Below the pieces are notes generated by a model. That model searched no databases, was not told the DNA's origin, and saw only the letters and a list, made by a program, of their open reading frames with translations. A stretch of 57,470 bases of DNA, taken from assembly GCA_018266055.1 (NCBI GenBank), contig JAFDYT010000016.1, positions 122,914-180,383 of the forward strand, read 5' to 3'. Position numbers and translations under genes: made by a program. This DNA comes from Bacteroidota bacterium (GTDB lineage Bacteria; Bacteroidota; Bacteroidia; Cytophagales; Cyclobacteriaceae). Below are positions 34,294 to 43,545 of this stretch, piece by piece. Position 1 is the first letter of the stretch. Each line of letters starts with the position of its first letter.

Positions 34294-34336
34294 CAAAGGT
34301 AGTAATATTACTATAAAAGTATGTAAATACTTTTAT
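34294..34336 (-). promoter_or_regulatory. nirK promoter with TAAAAGTAT dyad
   Basis: On the minus strand TACCTTTG (34301-34294) fits the -7 element, 69 bp before nirK. ATAAAAGTAT (34313-34322) and ATACTTTTAT (34327-34336) form a perfect 10-bp inverted repeat with a 4-bp spacer, centred 23.5 bp upstream of the -7 box. The core matches the dyad before ric. A further small palindrome, AGTAATATTACT, lies at 34301-34312. Confidence 0.7.
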
Positions 34337-34361
34337 TTATTTAATGTCAAAAGACAAATCC

Positions 34362-34978
34362 CTACAAAATGCCAAACGATTTCCCGCCATTACAAAAGTA
34401 TGCCATATGGTGTGGTTAAAGGGAATTTTTTTTGAAAGATAAAATATTACGCCCAAAGAGAAAAAGACTCATCCGGCAATGATGCACATCAAAATCAAAA
34501 AAAAGACAGTATAATGAAGTTTGCCCAACAGAAATACAGCTATCCAGCCTATTGCCAAGTACAAAACCGTTGATAAAATATTCCTTTTCTCCAATAAACA
34601 GACCTTGAATAGGTCCCAAATGCAACTAAGCTCCATTGCACCATAAGCCGTGGAAATCCAGTATCTTATGACAGTGCCAAAATCAAAAACGAGTATAAGT
34701 GCCCGCTACTTTTTTTACGCAAATGGAAATACGGTCAACATCCGAAACAATCGTTTCCATCTCACATTTTTTATGGCATGGTAGAGCGTGGATGATGCAT
34801 ACAGTAATATCAAGGAAGTAGTATATACAACTATACTCAACCATCTCAACCGGCTTACACTGTTGTTTTGTGTCAGGGAAACGTAGAGGTAAATGGATCC
34901 GACTATGCTCAACACAAACGCCAAAGCATGAGTAAGCCAATTAGCAAGTTCTCCATTTTTATAATTCACTTCTTTCAT
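34362..34978 (-). pseudogene. Hemolysin III (TrhA/YqfA) family protein, frameshifted
   Basis: ATG 34978 opens 'GELANWLTHALAFVLSIVGS', 'TSLILLYASSTLYHAIKNVR' and R-L-F-R-M-L, the N-terminal half of a hemolysin III/PAQR-type membrane protein. The frame then ends, but homologous sequence goes on in other frames: I-S-I... V-A-G-T-Y-T, later A-G-W-I-A-V-F and '[20 protein letters not shown]'-F-V-M-A-G near 34380. Several shifts and a stop are needed, so the gene is dead. The right boundary with nirK regulatory DNA is approximate. Confidence 0.75.
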
Positions 34979-35002
34979 TTTCGTAAATCAGTGCGTATAT
35001 AT

Positions 35003-35031
35003 AAGGATAATATTATCTTTTATTACCTTTG
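35003..35031 (+). promoter_or_regulatory. Promoter of the 607-residue gene with AGGATA box
   Basis: AAGGATAAT (35003-35011) and ATTATCTTT (35012-35020) form a near-perfect dyad whose core is AGGATA-N4-TATCTT. TACCTTTG at 35024-35031 is an exact -7 element, 14 bp before the start codon. The box centre is 12.5 bp before the -7 element, much as before norZ and spt. Confidence 0.65.
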
Positions 35032-35045
35032 CTAAAACAATTACC

Positions 35046-36869
35046 ATGAGCACTTCTAACCACACCTTTCACATCCCCGTTATGGGATTAGCTTTTACCA
35101 TAGACTCTCCAATAAAAGTCGCGCGTTTTGGCATTTCATCTGTTATTTCAATTGTTGAAGATAACTTGATTGAAAAAATGCGGCAATACTATTATGGACA
35201 ACGCAATGAACCATATACACCCATTACAAATAAGATGCATGATCATCGCGCCAGGCGGATAACGGACTATCTGAATCTCGTTCATCGGATCGTAAAAGAT
35301 CAGCTTCAGGAAATGACAAAACAATCGTTTGAGAAAGGTAGTGAGTTATCTAAGTATTTCGAAATGTTGCCGAGCCATCATAGTTTGCATCGTCTCTTCA
35401 AAACGATGATGAGCACAGATGCCGCCCCTCAAAAAGTAACAATAGGGAATTACTTAAGGCAGCAAGTAAAGCCAGGCTCTATTGATGCTAACATTATGAC
35501 CAAGCTCGATCGAAATCAAGTTGATGAAAATGGCAATACAGTTCCAAATTCTTCCGATGCTCTCAGTGCCCTCAGAGGATATGCTAATAGCACGCTTGAC
35601 AATTCTTCAATTGTGCTTTCCGCTGGGATGAACCCTAGACTTTTCAATTATATGGAGACACTCCCCTCGTTCGATCGGAATGAAAACGGAGAATTTGGCA
35701 AAAAGATCATTATTAAGGTTTCTGATTATAGGTCAGCCTACATCCAAGGAAAGGTATTGGCAAAGAAAGGACTTTGGGTGAGTGAGTTTCGAATAGAATC
35801 GGGTCTGAATTGTGGAGGGCACGCATTTGCAACAGACGGGCTTTTGATCGGCCCTATTCTTGAAGAATTTAAAAACAAAAGAAATTCGCTTGTTCAGGAG
35901 CTATTTGGGCTTTATAACCGTGCCCTGGCTGAAAAAGGAAGAAGGTGTCATCCTTCGGCACCTGCTCTTTCGATTTCTTTCCAAGGTGGTATTGGCACGG
36001 CCGATGAAGATGAATTCTTGAGAAATTACTATGGCATTGACAGCACTGGCTGGGGTACCCCATTTTTGTTGGTGCCTGAAGCCACCACAGTTGACAACCC
36101 TACCTTAAACCTTTTAAGCAAAGCTACCGAGGCTGACATTTTTTTAAGCAAAAACTCCCCATTGGGAATTCGATTTCATTATTTGAGAGGCACCTCGGCT
36201 GAAAATGAAAAATTCAATCGCATCGAAAAAAAAAGACCGGGCAGCCCTTGCACCGAAAAGTACCTTGAATCAAATACAGAGTTTACTACTGAGCCTATAT
36301 GCACCGCCTCAAGGAAATATCAGGAACGGAAAATAGCCCAACTTCAAAGCTTGGATTTGCCACAAGAAGAATATAAAAGGCAAGTACAAGAGGTGTTAGC
36401 CAAGGAGTGCCTCTGCATTGGGTTAAGCAATGCAGCGGTAAACAAATATCATTTGAAACCTTTCAAAAAATTAGACGCTGTGAATATTTGCCCTGGTCCC
36501 AACATCGCCTACTTTTCAAAAATCCTTTCATTGCAAGAAATGGTTAACCACATCTATGGAAAGATCAATGTGATCACGCATAAATCACGCCCTTCGATTT
36601 TCATCAAGGAGCTTTCTCTTTATCTCGATTACCTAAAAGAAATGATTGCAAAAGCCAGACAAGCGGTGGATGAAAAGAATGAAAAACAAATACAAACTTT
36701 TCAAAAGAATATTAGCGAAGGCGTGGCCTACTATAAGGATCTTTTAGGAAAAATGGACAACCAAAAAATTGAGTTGGCTGCCAAATTGCAAGAAGGTCTG
36801 GATGAACTGGAGAATCAAATTCTTAAACCTATTTTTTGGTTCTGCGATGCGGCTTCTACCTTGAAATAG
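35046..36869 (+). CDS. Conserved protein of unknown function, TIM-barrel-like
   Basis: A 607-residue soluble protein. The start has 'IPVMGLAFTIDSPIKVARFG'-I-S-S-V; the middle has G-L-N-C-G-G-H-A-F, then F-Q-G-G-I-G-T-A-D-E-D-E-F-L and 'GWGTPFLLVPEATTVDNPTL', a glycine-rich loop order resembling the phosphate-binding end of FMN-dependent TIM barrels such as nitronate monooxygenase. The C-terminal third has clustered cysteines (C-T-E-K, I-C-T-A, E-C-L-C-I-G, I-C-P-G-P-N) that could bind an iron-sulfur cluster. Its promoter carries the same box as norZ, so it belongs to the island's NO/anaerobic regulon. Reaction unknown. Confidence 0.7.
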   Translation: MSTSNHTFHIPVMGLAFTIDSPIKVARFGISSVISIVEDNLIEKMRQYYYGQRNEPYTPITNKMHDHRARRITDYLNLVHRIVKDQLQEMTKQSFEKGSELSKYFEMLPSHHSLHRLFKTMMSTDAAPQKVTIGNYLRQQVKPGSIDANIMTKLDRNQVDENGNTVPNSSDALSALRGYANSTLDNSSIVLSAGMNPRLFNYMETLPSFDRNENGEFGKKIIIKVSDYRSAYIQGKVLAKKGLWVSEFRIESGLNCGGHAFATDGLLIGPILEEFKNKRNSLVQELFGLYNRALAEKGRRCHPSAPALSISFQGGIGTADEDEFLRNYYGIDSTGWGTPFLLVPEATTVDNPTLNLLSKATEADIFLSKNSPLGIRFHYLRGTSAENEKFNRIEKKRPGSPCTEKYLESNTEFTTEPICTASRKYQERKIAQLQSLDLPQEEYKRQVQEVLAKECLCIGLSNAAVNKYHLKPFKKLDAVNICPGPNIAYFSKILSLQEMVNHIYGKINVITHKSRPSIFIKELSLYLDYLKEMIAKARQAVDEKNEKQIQTFQKNISEGVAYYKDLLGKMDNQKIELAAKLQEGLDELENQILKPIFWFCDAASTLK

Positions 36870-36954
36870 GCAGGTGATGTACTAAGTAGCAAAGTGAAAA
36901 TCTAATTTATTAGTTTTACGGCAATTCATTACCAATTCTCACAAACTAACTACA

Positions 36955-37395
36955 ATGTTTTCAAAAGCTTGCGAATATGCTATCAGGGCAGCACTGTACA
37001 TAGCCATTCGAAGTGCCGATGGTACCAAATTGAACGTGCCTGAAATTGCCCGTGAAATTGACGCTCCACGGGCATTCACTGCAAAAGTTCTTCAGGTTTT
37101 AGTTCGGGAAGGGATGATTCAATCAGTAAAAGGACCAAATGGGGGTTTTTTCATTAAGCAAAAATCAAAGCCTGTTTATCTAAACTCAATTGTTCATGCT
37201 ATTGATGGACAGGATATTCTACAAACCTGTGTGTTAGGGTTAAAAGAATGTTCGGACAAATTTCCGTGCCCTGTTCACAACGAGATAAAATCAAGCAAGC
37301 ATCAAATGCGTGACATTTTGAGGGGAAAGACGGTTCAAGAATTGGCCAACGAATATGCAAAAGGCAAAACTTTTCTGAAAAACTATAAACTTTAA
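36955..37395 (+). CDS. Rrf2 family regulator, second copy
   Basis: A 146-residue winged-helix protein with 'SKACEYAIRAALYIAIRSAD', 'IDAPRAFTAKVLQVLVREGM' and wing 'SVKGPNGGFFIKQ'. Three cysteines spaced C-x6-C-x5-C (T-C-V-L-G-L-K-E-C-S-D-K-F-P-C-P-V-H) should hold an iron-sulfur cluster, as in NsrR or IscR. A small palindrome, CTAATTTATTAG (36902-36913), precedes it and could be an autoregulatory site. It follows the 607-residue gene by 85 bp and is convergent with nadB. Confidence 0.87.
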   Translation: MFSKACEYAIRAALYIAIRSADGTKLNVPEIAREIDAPRAFTAKVLQVLVREGMIQSVKGPNGGFFIKQKSKPVYLNSIVHAIDGQDILQTCVLGLKECSDKFPCPVHNEIKSSKHQMRDILRGKTVQELANEYAKGKTFLKNYKL

Positions 37396-37415
37396 AGGGG
37401 AGAGTTCTCGGATTC

Positions 37416-39008
37416 TTACTTATTCGGCAATGCAGCCACCCCCACTAAATCGACATTATAAAACGTGCCTTGATTCACTTTTTTGTTCATCGAATCTTCC
37501 ACAACCATCTGTGCAACTGTAACGAGGTTTCTAAGTTCGCATGTGTCAACAGAAATTGCATGATTACGATAATCCGCTTCCACTACTACTTTTAATTTCA
37601 ATATCTTAACGAGAGCTTCCCTTAAACCGACATCGGATCGCACAATTGCGGCCTTCTTGCTCATTAGCTCGTTGAGTTCAGCTCTAAGAAGTTTCACATT
37701 CAGGGTTGTACTACAATCAGTATCACTTACTCTAAATGGTTGAGGTTTTTGTTCTGTAAAATCCAGTTGACTGAGTTTTTCACTAATGTCGATGAAGCAA
37801 TGATGAGCATACACCATGGCCTCCAAAAGGGAATTGGATGCCAACCTATTTGCGCCATGCAGGCCGGTGCAGGCGCATTCACCACACGCATACAACTTGT
37901 CAATCGATGAACGACCTTTAAGATCAACGTCAATACCACCGCAAAAATAATGAGCGGCTGGCTCTACAGGTATCAAGTCCTGTTGTGGATCTAGTTTATT
38001 AATCTGGCACTGCTCAACGATGGTCGGGAATTTCATTTTAAGATCAGCTTGATCTAAATGACGGCAGTCAAGAAATATGTAATGGTCATTACTTTTCTTC
38101 TCTTGTTCTATTGCGCGGCTTACGATGTCGCGCGGAGCCAACTCTCCACGAACATCATATCTAAACATAAAACGTTCTACCTGTGCATTTACAAGATGCG
38201 CCCCATATCCTCGCACTGCTTCTGAAATTAAAAACGAAGATCCTTTGCCAGATGAAGAAAATCCTGTGGGATGAAATTGAACAAACGCCATGTCTTTAAT
38301 GCGCGCGTGAGCACGATGGGCCATCGCAACACCATCACCGGTGGCGATGGCCGGGTTCGTGGTTGTTCGATACACCTGACCTGCGCCCCCAGTGGCAAGA
38401 ATTGTAACTTTTGAAACATAGGTCTCAATCAAACCAGACTCTTCGTTTAACACATAGGCACCTAAACATTTCGTCCTCCAATCGCTTCCGGTACTTTTTT
38501 CTTCAGAAACCGCAGTGATTAGATCCAGTGCAAAGCGATGTGATGCTATTTTCAAATTTGATAGGGTTGCCGCTTTTCTTAACAAAACAATTTCTAGGTG
38601 CAATCCGGTAAAGTCCTTTACGTGAACGATTCTTTTTGCGGTATGACCTCCTTCCAGGCCAAGGCTCAATTCACCTGTTGCAACGCGATCAAACTCGGCT
38701 CCCCATTCGATGATTTCGTTTAGTCGTTCTTGGGCTTCATTAATTACCATTTCCACCACATTTTTGTCGCATGCCCCACCGCCAGCGAGCAATGTGTCGT
38801 CAATATGCTTTTCTAATGAATCATTTAATAAATCGATCACTACCGCGATTCCGCCTTGTGTATATCGAGTGTTTGATTCGTTGGAATTTTTTGTGATGAC
38901 AACAACACTATGTTGGGGAAAAGCTTGCGCAAGCTTGATGGCCGCGGTTAGGCCGGCTATACCCGACCCAATAATCAATACATCAACTTCATTATAGTTT
39001 TCCTTCAT
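37416..39008 (-). CDS. nadB: L-aspartate oxidase
   Basis: A 530-residue flavoenzyme that oxidises aspartate to iminoaspartate, the first step of de novo NAD synthesis, using O2 or fumarate as acceptor. FAD motif: 'VDVLIIGSGIAGLTAAIKLA'; substrate region 'NTRYTQGGIAVVIDLLNDSL', E-G-G-H-T-A-K-R-I-V-H and R-G-E-L-A-P-R-D-I-V-S-R-A-I; later 'HYFCGGIDVDLKGRSSIDKL'-Y-A-C-G-E and 'ANRLASNSLLEAMVYAH'. Full length for the family. Last gene of the norC-norB-queD-nadA-nadB operon, 3 bp after nadA. Confidence 0.92.
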   Translation of the reverse strand: MKENYNEVDVLIIGSGIAGLTAAIKLAQAFPQHSVVVITKNSNESNTRYTQGGIAVVIDLLNDSLEKHIDDTLLAGGGACDKNVVEMVINEAQERLNEIIEWGAEFDRVATGELSLGLEGGHTAKRIVHVKDFTGLHLEIVLLRKAATLSNLKIASHRFALDLITAVSEEKSTGSDWRTKCLGAYVLNEESGLIETYVSKVTILATGGAGQVYRTTTNPAIATGDGVAMAHRAHARIKDMAFVQFHPTGFSSSGKGSSFLISEAVRGYGAHLVNAQVERFMFRYDVRGELAPRDIVSRAIEQEKKSNDHYIFLDCRHLDQADLKMKFPTIVEQCQINKLDPQQDLIPVEPAAHYFCGGIDVDLKGRSSIDKLYACGECACTGLHGANRLASNSLLEAMVYAHHCFIDISEKLSQLDFTEQKPQPFRVSDTDCSTTLNVKLLRAELNELMSKKAAIVRSDVGLREALVKILKLKVVVEADYRNHAISVDTCELRNLVTVAQMVVEDSMNKKVNQGTFYNVDLVGVAALPNK

Positions 39009-39016
39009 ATCCCGCT

Positions 39017-40012
39017 TTATCTATTCTCCATCTCCGGCTTTGATAGTTCTAGCATGCGCTGGATAGGTAAGATCGCTTTATGACGAATCGTGTCGGGAAT
39101 ATGTATCTCGTGCCGCTCCTCGACTAAACAATGGTAGAGATTCTCTAGTGTATTCATTTTCATGAACCCACATTCGCTGCATGCGCACGTATTATTTTCA
39201 TTGGAAGGAGCAGCAAGCAACTCCTTATGAGGAGCCGCTTCCTTCATCTTGTGCAAAATACCAGCTTCCGTGGCTACGATATATTTTTGTGCCTCGTCAT
39301 TCCGAGCATAATCGATCAGGGCCGCAGTAGATCCAATAAAATTGGCAACTTTCAAGATGTGACCCTCAGCTTCAGGATGAGCAATAATTTTTGCATCAGG
39401 ATGTTGCTGGTAAAGGTTGAGTAATTTGTCGATAGCGAACGATTCATGGACGATGCAGCTCCCATGCCAAAGCTTCATTGTTCGACCTGTTTTTTCAATT
39501 AGGTAGCGGCCTAAGTTTTTGTCTGGAGCAAAGATGATGGGTTGCCATTCGGGAATGGAATCGATAATTCTCTCTGCATTGGATGAAGTGCAGACAAGAT
39601 CACTCATAGCTTTGATTTCTGCCGAGCAATTGATGTAGGTAACAACAAGGTGCCCAGGATTTTCGCTGATAAATTTTTTAAAGCCAACAGGCGGGGCAGA
39701 GTCGGCCAGGGAACAACCCGCTTCCAACGTGGGTACAATTACCTTTTTTTCGGGATTCAAAATTTTGGCTGTCTCGGCCATAAACAGAACCCCCGCAAAA
39801 ACAATAATATCCGCGCTGGTTCCAGCTGCTTGCTGCGAAAGCCCCAAACTATCTCCCACGTAATCGGCTAAATCCTGAATTTCGGGAACCTGATAGTAAT
39901 GAGCCAGAAGAACTGCGTTTTTGGACTTCTTCAGTTCTCTGATTTTGTTCTGCAATGCAGGCTGGTCCACATTCGTAGCCAAACGATGCCCTCTGGTTTC
40001 CACCCGGCTCAT
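39017..40012 (-). CDS. nadA: Quinolinate synthase
   Basis: A 331-residue [4Fe-4S] enzyme that condenses iminoaspartate with dihydroxyacetone phosphate to quinolinate. Motifs: 'KNAVLLAHYYQVPEIQDLAD'-Y-V-G-D-S, 'VPTLEAGCSLADSAPP', 'TYINCSAEIKAMSDLVCTSS', W-H-G-S-C-I-V-H and C-A-C-S-E-C-G-F-M-K-M-N. The conserved cysteines (G-C-S-L, I-N-C-S or V-C-T, S-E-C-G) supply the cluster. The frame is open to 40069, but ATG 40012 overlaps the queD stop as ATGA and gives a normal N-terminus, so it is preferred. Confidence 0.92.
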   Translation of the reverse strand: MSRVETRGHRLATNVDQPALQNKIRELKKSKNAVLLAHYYQVPEIQDLADYVGDSLGLSQQAAGTSADIIVFAGVLFMAETAKILNPEKKVIVPTLEAGCSLADSAPPVGFKKFISENPGHLVVTYINCSAEIKAMSDLVCTSSNAERIIDSIPEWQPIIFAPDKNLGRYLIEKTGRTMKLWHGSCIVHESFAIDKLLNLYQQHPDAKIIAHPEAEGHILKVANFIGSTAALIDYARNDEAQKYIVATEAGILHKMKEAAPHKELLAAPSNENNTCACSECGFMKMNTLENLYHCLVEERHEIHIPDTIRHKAILPIQRMLELSKPEMENR

Positions 40013-40455
40013 AAAGGAAATGAATTGGGTTTGTTGATCCATTCTGCATAGGAGTCTTTCGTTTCCCAAAGGATGAGTCGTTGAAGCTTAACCGTATCGG
40101 GTATCTGTGTTTGTATCCGATCCCTGAAGTAGATCACCAAATTTTCAGCGGTTGGTTCAGCATCCATAACTAACAGTTCATCCTCATTTACAGCGACAGC
40201 TCGCTTCTTAACGCTCGTTTTTGAAAGCAACAGTTTATGATCGAATTGATTAACCACCTCTAAAACTATTTTTTTTAAGTCTTTAAAATCGTAGATGATG
40301 CCCAACTTTTCGATATAAGTTGACGTATCCACATCTTTTGAGATTACCGTTACATGCAGTTCGTACGAATGTCCATGAATGTTGGCGCACGCACCCGGAT
40401 ATTCATGAATGGCGTGCGCAGCATCAAACCTGAAAATTTTTGTTAATGAAATCAT
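40009..40455 (-). CDS. queD: 6-carboxy-tetrahydropterin synthase/PTPS family
   Basis: A 148-residue enzyme of the QueD/PTPS family: 'IFRFDAAHAIHEYPGACANI'-H-G-H-S-Y-E-L-H-V, where His, H-G-H and the nearby Cys are the zinc site and catalytic thiol, then 'GIIYDFKDLKKIVLEVVNQF'-D-H-K and 'PTAENLVIYFRDRIQTQIPD'. QueD makes the queuosine precursor from dihydroneopterin triphosphate. Placement between nor and nad genes is not explained by queuosine. ATGA overlaps join it to norB before and nadA after. Confidence 0.87.
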   Translation of the reverse strand: MISLTKIFRFDAAHAIHEYPGACANIHGHSYELHVTVISKDVDTSTYIEKLGIIYDFKDLKKIVLEVVNQFDHKLLLSKTSVKKRAVAVNEDELLVMDAEPTAENLVIYFRDRIQTQIPDTVKLQRLILWETKDSYAEWINKPNSFPL

Positions 40456-41831
40456 TCGACTGCTGGTTGAATCTTCAACTTGAGACTTAAAAAGTTGACT
40501 GCACTACAAGCCAGAGCATTCTTCATAATAGGATAGACAATGACAATAAAACTTGCAAAGAGCGCAACTCCTGACAGGGCAAATACCAAAAAATAAGGTA
40601 GCGATTCGTTCATCATGACCGAGAAAGGTATTGTACGATCACTCATTTGCCAATGCGTGCGTTTAATGCCCGCCATCGTTAGCGCAGTGACAAACACGAG
40701 CAAAGAAATGTTGGCCGAGATCAGCCCCGCTGTGATCTGTCTTTGATACGATAGCAAAGAACCACACGCTTTGTTCATAACATCGGTAATCACGGCCAGT
40801 AATATCATTGAGTTGATTCCGATGGTCGCGCCCATCACATGAGCAACGGTGATGTGCGTGCCGTGCGTGTAGAGGTTAATTCCCGGTACTGAAATAAATA
40901 TGGCCAACGAAAGGTTGATGAATATCCACAAATCTGCAGCCATTAAAAACCTGCAAGGAAGCAGATGCCTGTACCGCAATGCAGAAGTTACAGTAGCCTT
41001 CCATTTATAAATAATTCGTCCTAATATAAAAAGTTCCGTCATGCTGATCAGATAACCCAGGTGTTTAACAAACGATGCCGCTGGAAGTGTATAAATATGG
41101 TGACTCCAATTGAACATCAGGTTTGTCAAACCAATGAAGAATAGCAAAAAACTCACTCTCGAACGTGCGTAAGTTTTATCCCCTGAAATTTTCTGCATTA
41201 AATAAATGCTGGAACCGTAAATCAACATATTCCAGCACCCCACCATTGCTCCATACGATTTCCATTGCACTGACATATCACGAACAATATTTCTTTGAAA
41301 GTAGGGGAATAACCACAGGTATGATTCCGAAAACGTGATCAGAAAGCCAACTGCCCCCGTGATCCACATCCAAACATATACCGGTCGATCTTTCAACTTC
41401 TTTGTTGACCGAACGACATTGATCGTGAACAAAATCCAACCGGCCATTACCGGAATAGCCAGCACCGGATGAAACTCCCAATATTCCCTTCCACCAAAAA
41501 TGCCGATCGAATAGGAGACCAGGATAGCTACCACTGATACTAGAAAAACAATCCATTGTCCTTGTGTCAAGCGATTTTGATCAATCTTGCCCGCTAGCTC
41601 ATCAAGGTAAGACAGGGTGCCGCCCGTGGCGGCCATCAGAATCCAAAAAATAGCAGAAGTGACATGGAGAGGTCTTATCTTTTCAAAGGATAAAAAAGTC
41701 TTATACAATCCGGGGACTACATATTGAAAACTACCAATAACTCCAAAAGTCATCGCCAGCAGAAGCATGACGAGGGCTGATAGAATAAGTTTTTTCGGAG
41801 GAGAGATATTAGTTTGAGGCAATCGTTCCAT
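40452..41831 (-). CDS. norB: NorB-like heme-copper oxidase subunit, atypical ligands
   Basis: A 459-residue membrane protein with about 12 TMs, partner of the norC-like gene upstream. H56 (R-P-L-H) is a low-spin heme ligand, H244-H245 (S-H-H-I-Y) match two FeB histidines and H331 (V-A-H) the high-spin heme ligand. Where cNOR has H-x3-E for FeB, this protein has Y193-G-A-M-V197, so that His and Glu are missing, and H-G-H near the end is H331-V-M333. It is thus NorB-like by context and fold, but an NO reductase activity is inferred. ATG 41831 is used; the frame is open to 41882. Confidence 0.75.
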   Translation of the reverse strand: MERLPQTNISPPKKLILSALVMLLLAMTFGVIGSFQYVVPGLYKTFLSFEKIRPLHVTSAIFWILMAATGGTLSYLDELAGKIDQNRLTQGQWIVFLVSVVAILVSYSIGIFGGREYWEFHPVLAIPVMAGWILFTINVVRSTKKLKDRPVYVWMWITGAVGFLITFSESYLWLFPYFQRNIVRDMSVQWKSYGAMVGCWNMLIYGSSIYLMQKISGDKTYARSRVSFLLFFIGLTNLMFNWSHHIYTLPAASFVKHLGYLISMTELFILGRIIYKWKATVTSALRYRHLLPCRFLMAADLWIFINLSLAIFISVPGINLYTHGTHITVAHVMGATIGINSMILLAVITDVMNKACGSLLSYQRQITAGLISANISLLVFVTALTMAGIKRTHWQMSDRTIPFSVMMNESLPYFLVFALSGVALFASFIVIVYPIMKNALACSAVNFLSLKLKIQPAVE

Positions 41832-42207
41832 TAAGGTTAATTTTAAATCTCCGCGGATCAGATCGCCCCGTCTCATCCACATGCTTAAGAAATTCGATGA
41901 GCGATTTCAATTCATTGTCAGAGAGGATAAAAGCGGGCATTGTTGCCGTACCTCCTTGAACAAAAGATTTTATATAATCAGGGCCTTTAGCTGAGTAGAT
42001 ATTGGTAAGATCCGGCCCAAGGAAGCCACCTAGACCATACAACTGATGACAGGCTGTGCAATTTTTCTTTTGCCATATCATTTTTCCGGCCTGCACAGCT
42101 GGGTCGCTACCGTCCGTGGTGGGCGTCAAATAGATGTGGCCCGAATAGACTCCGAAAAGGCAAACCAGCAACACTAAGACCGCTCTTCGAATCATAAACG
42201 ATTGCAC
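41809..42207 (-). CDS. norC: NorC-like membrane-anchored cytochrome c
   Basis: A 132-residue protein with one N-terminal membrane segment (residues 5-26) and a periplasmic class I cytochrome c domain: 'KMIWQKKNCTACHQLYGLGG' with C-T-A-C-H for heme c and T-A-T-M-P-A-F as the distal Met loop. This is the usual build of NorC, which passes electrons to NorB. It overlaps the norB start by 23 bp. Starts at 42207 or at Met5 (42195). Divergent from spt across a shared regulatory region. Confidence 0.85.
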   Translation of the reverse strand: MQSFMIRRAVLVLLVCLFGVYSGHIYLTPTTDGSDPAVQAGKMIWQKKNCTACHQLYGLGGFLGPDLTNIYSAKGPDYIKSFVQGGTATMPAFILSDNELKSLIEFLKHVDETGRSDPRRFKINLNGTIASN

Positions 42208-42263
42208 CAGAAGATCATCTAACGTCAGTAAAATGTTGCAATTTATAAGTTTTAATTTTATTT

Positions 42264-43540
<1,277 letters not shown>

Positions 43541-43545
43541 GTGCA

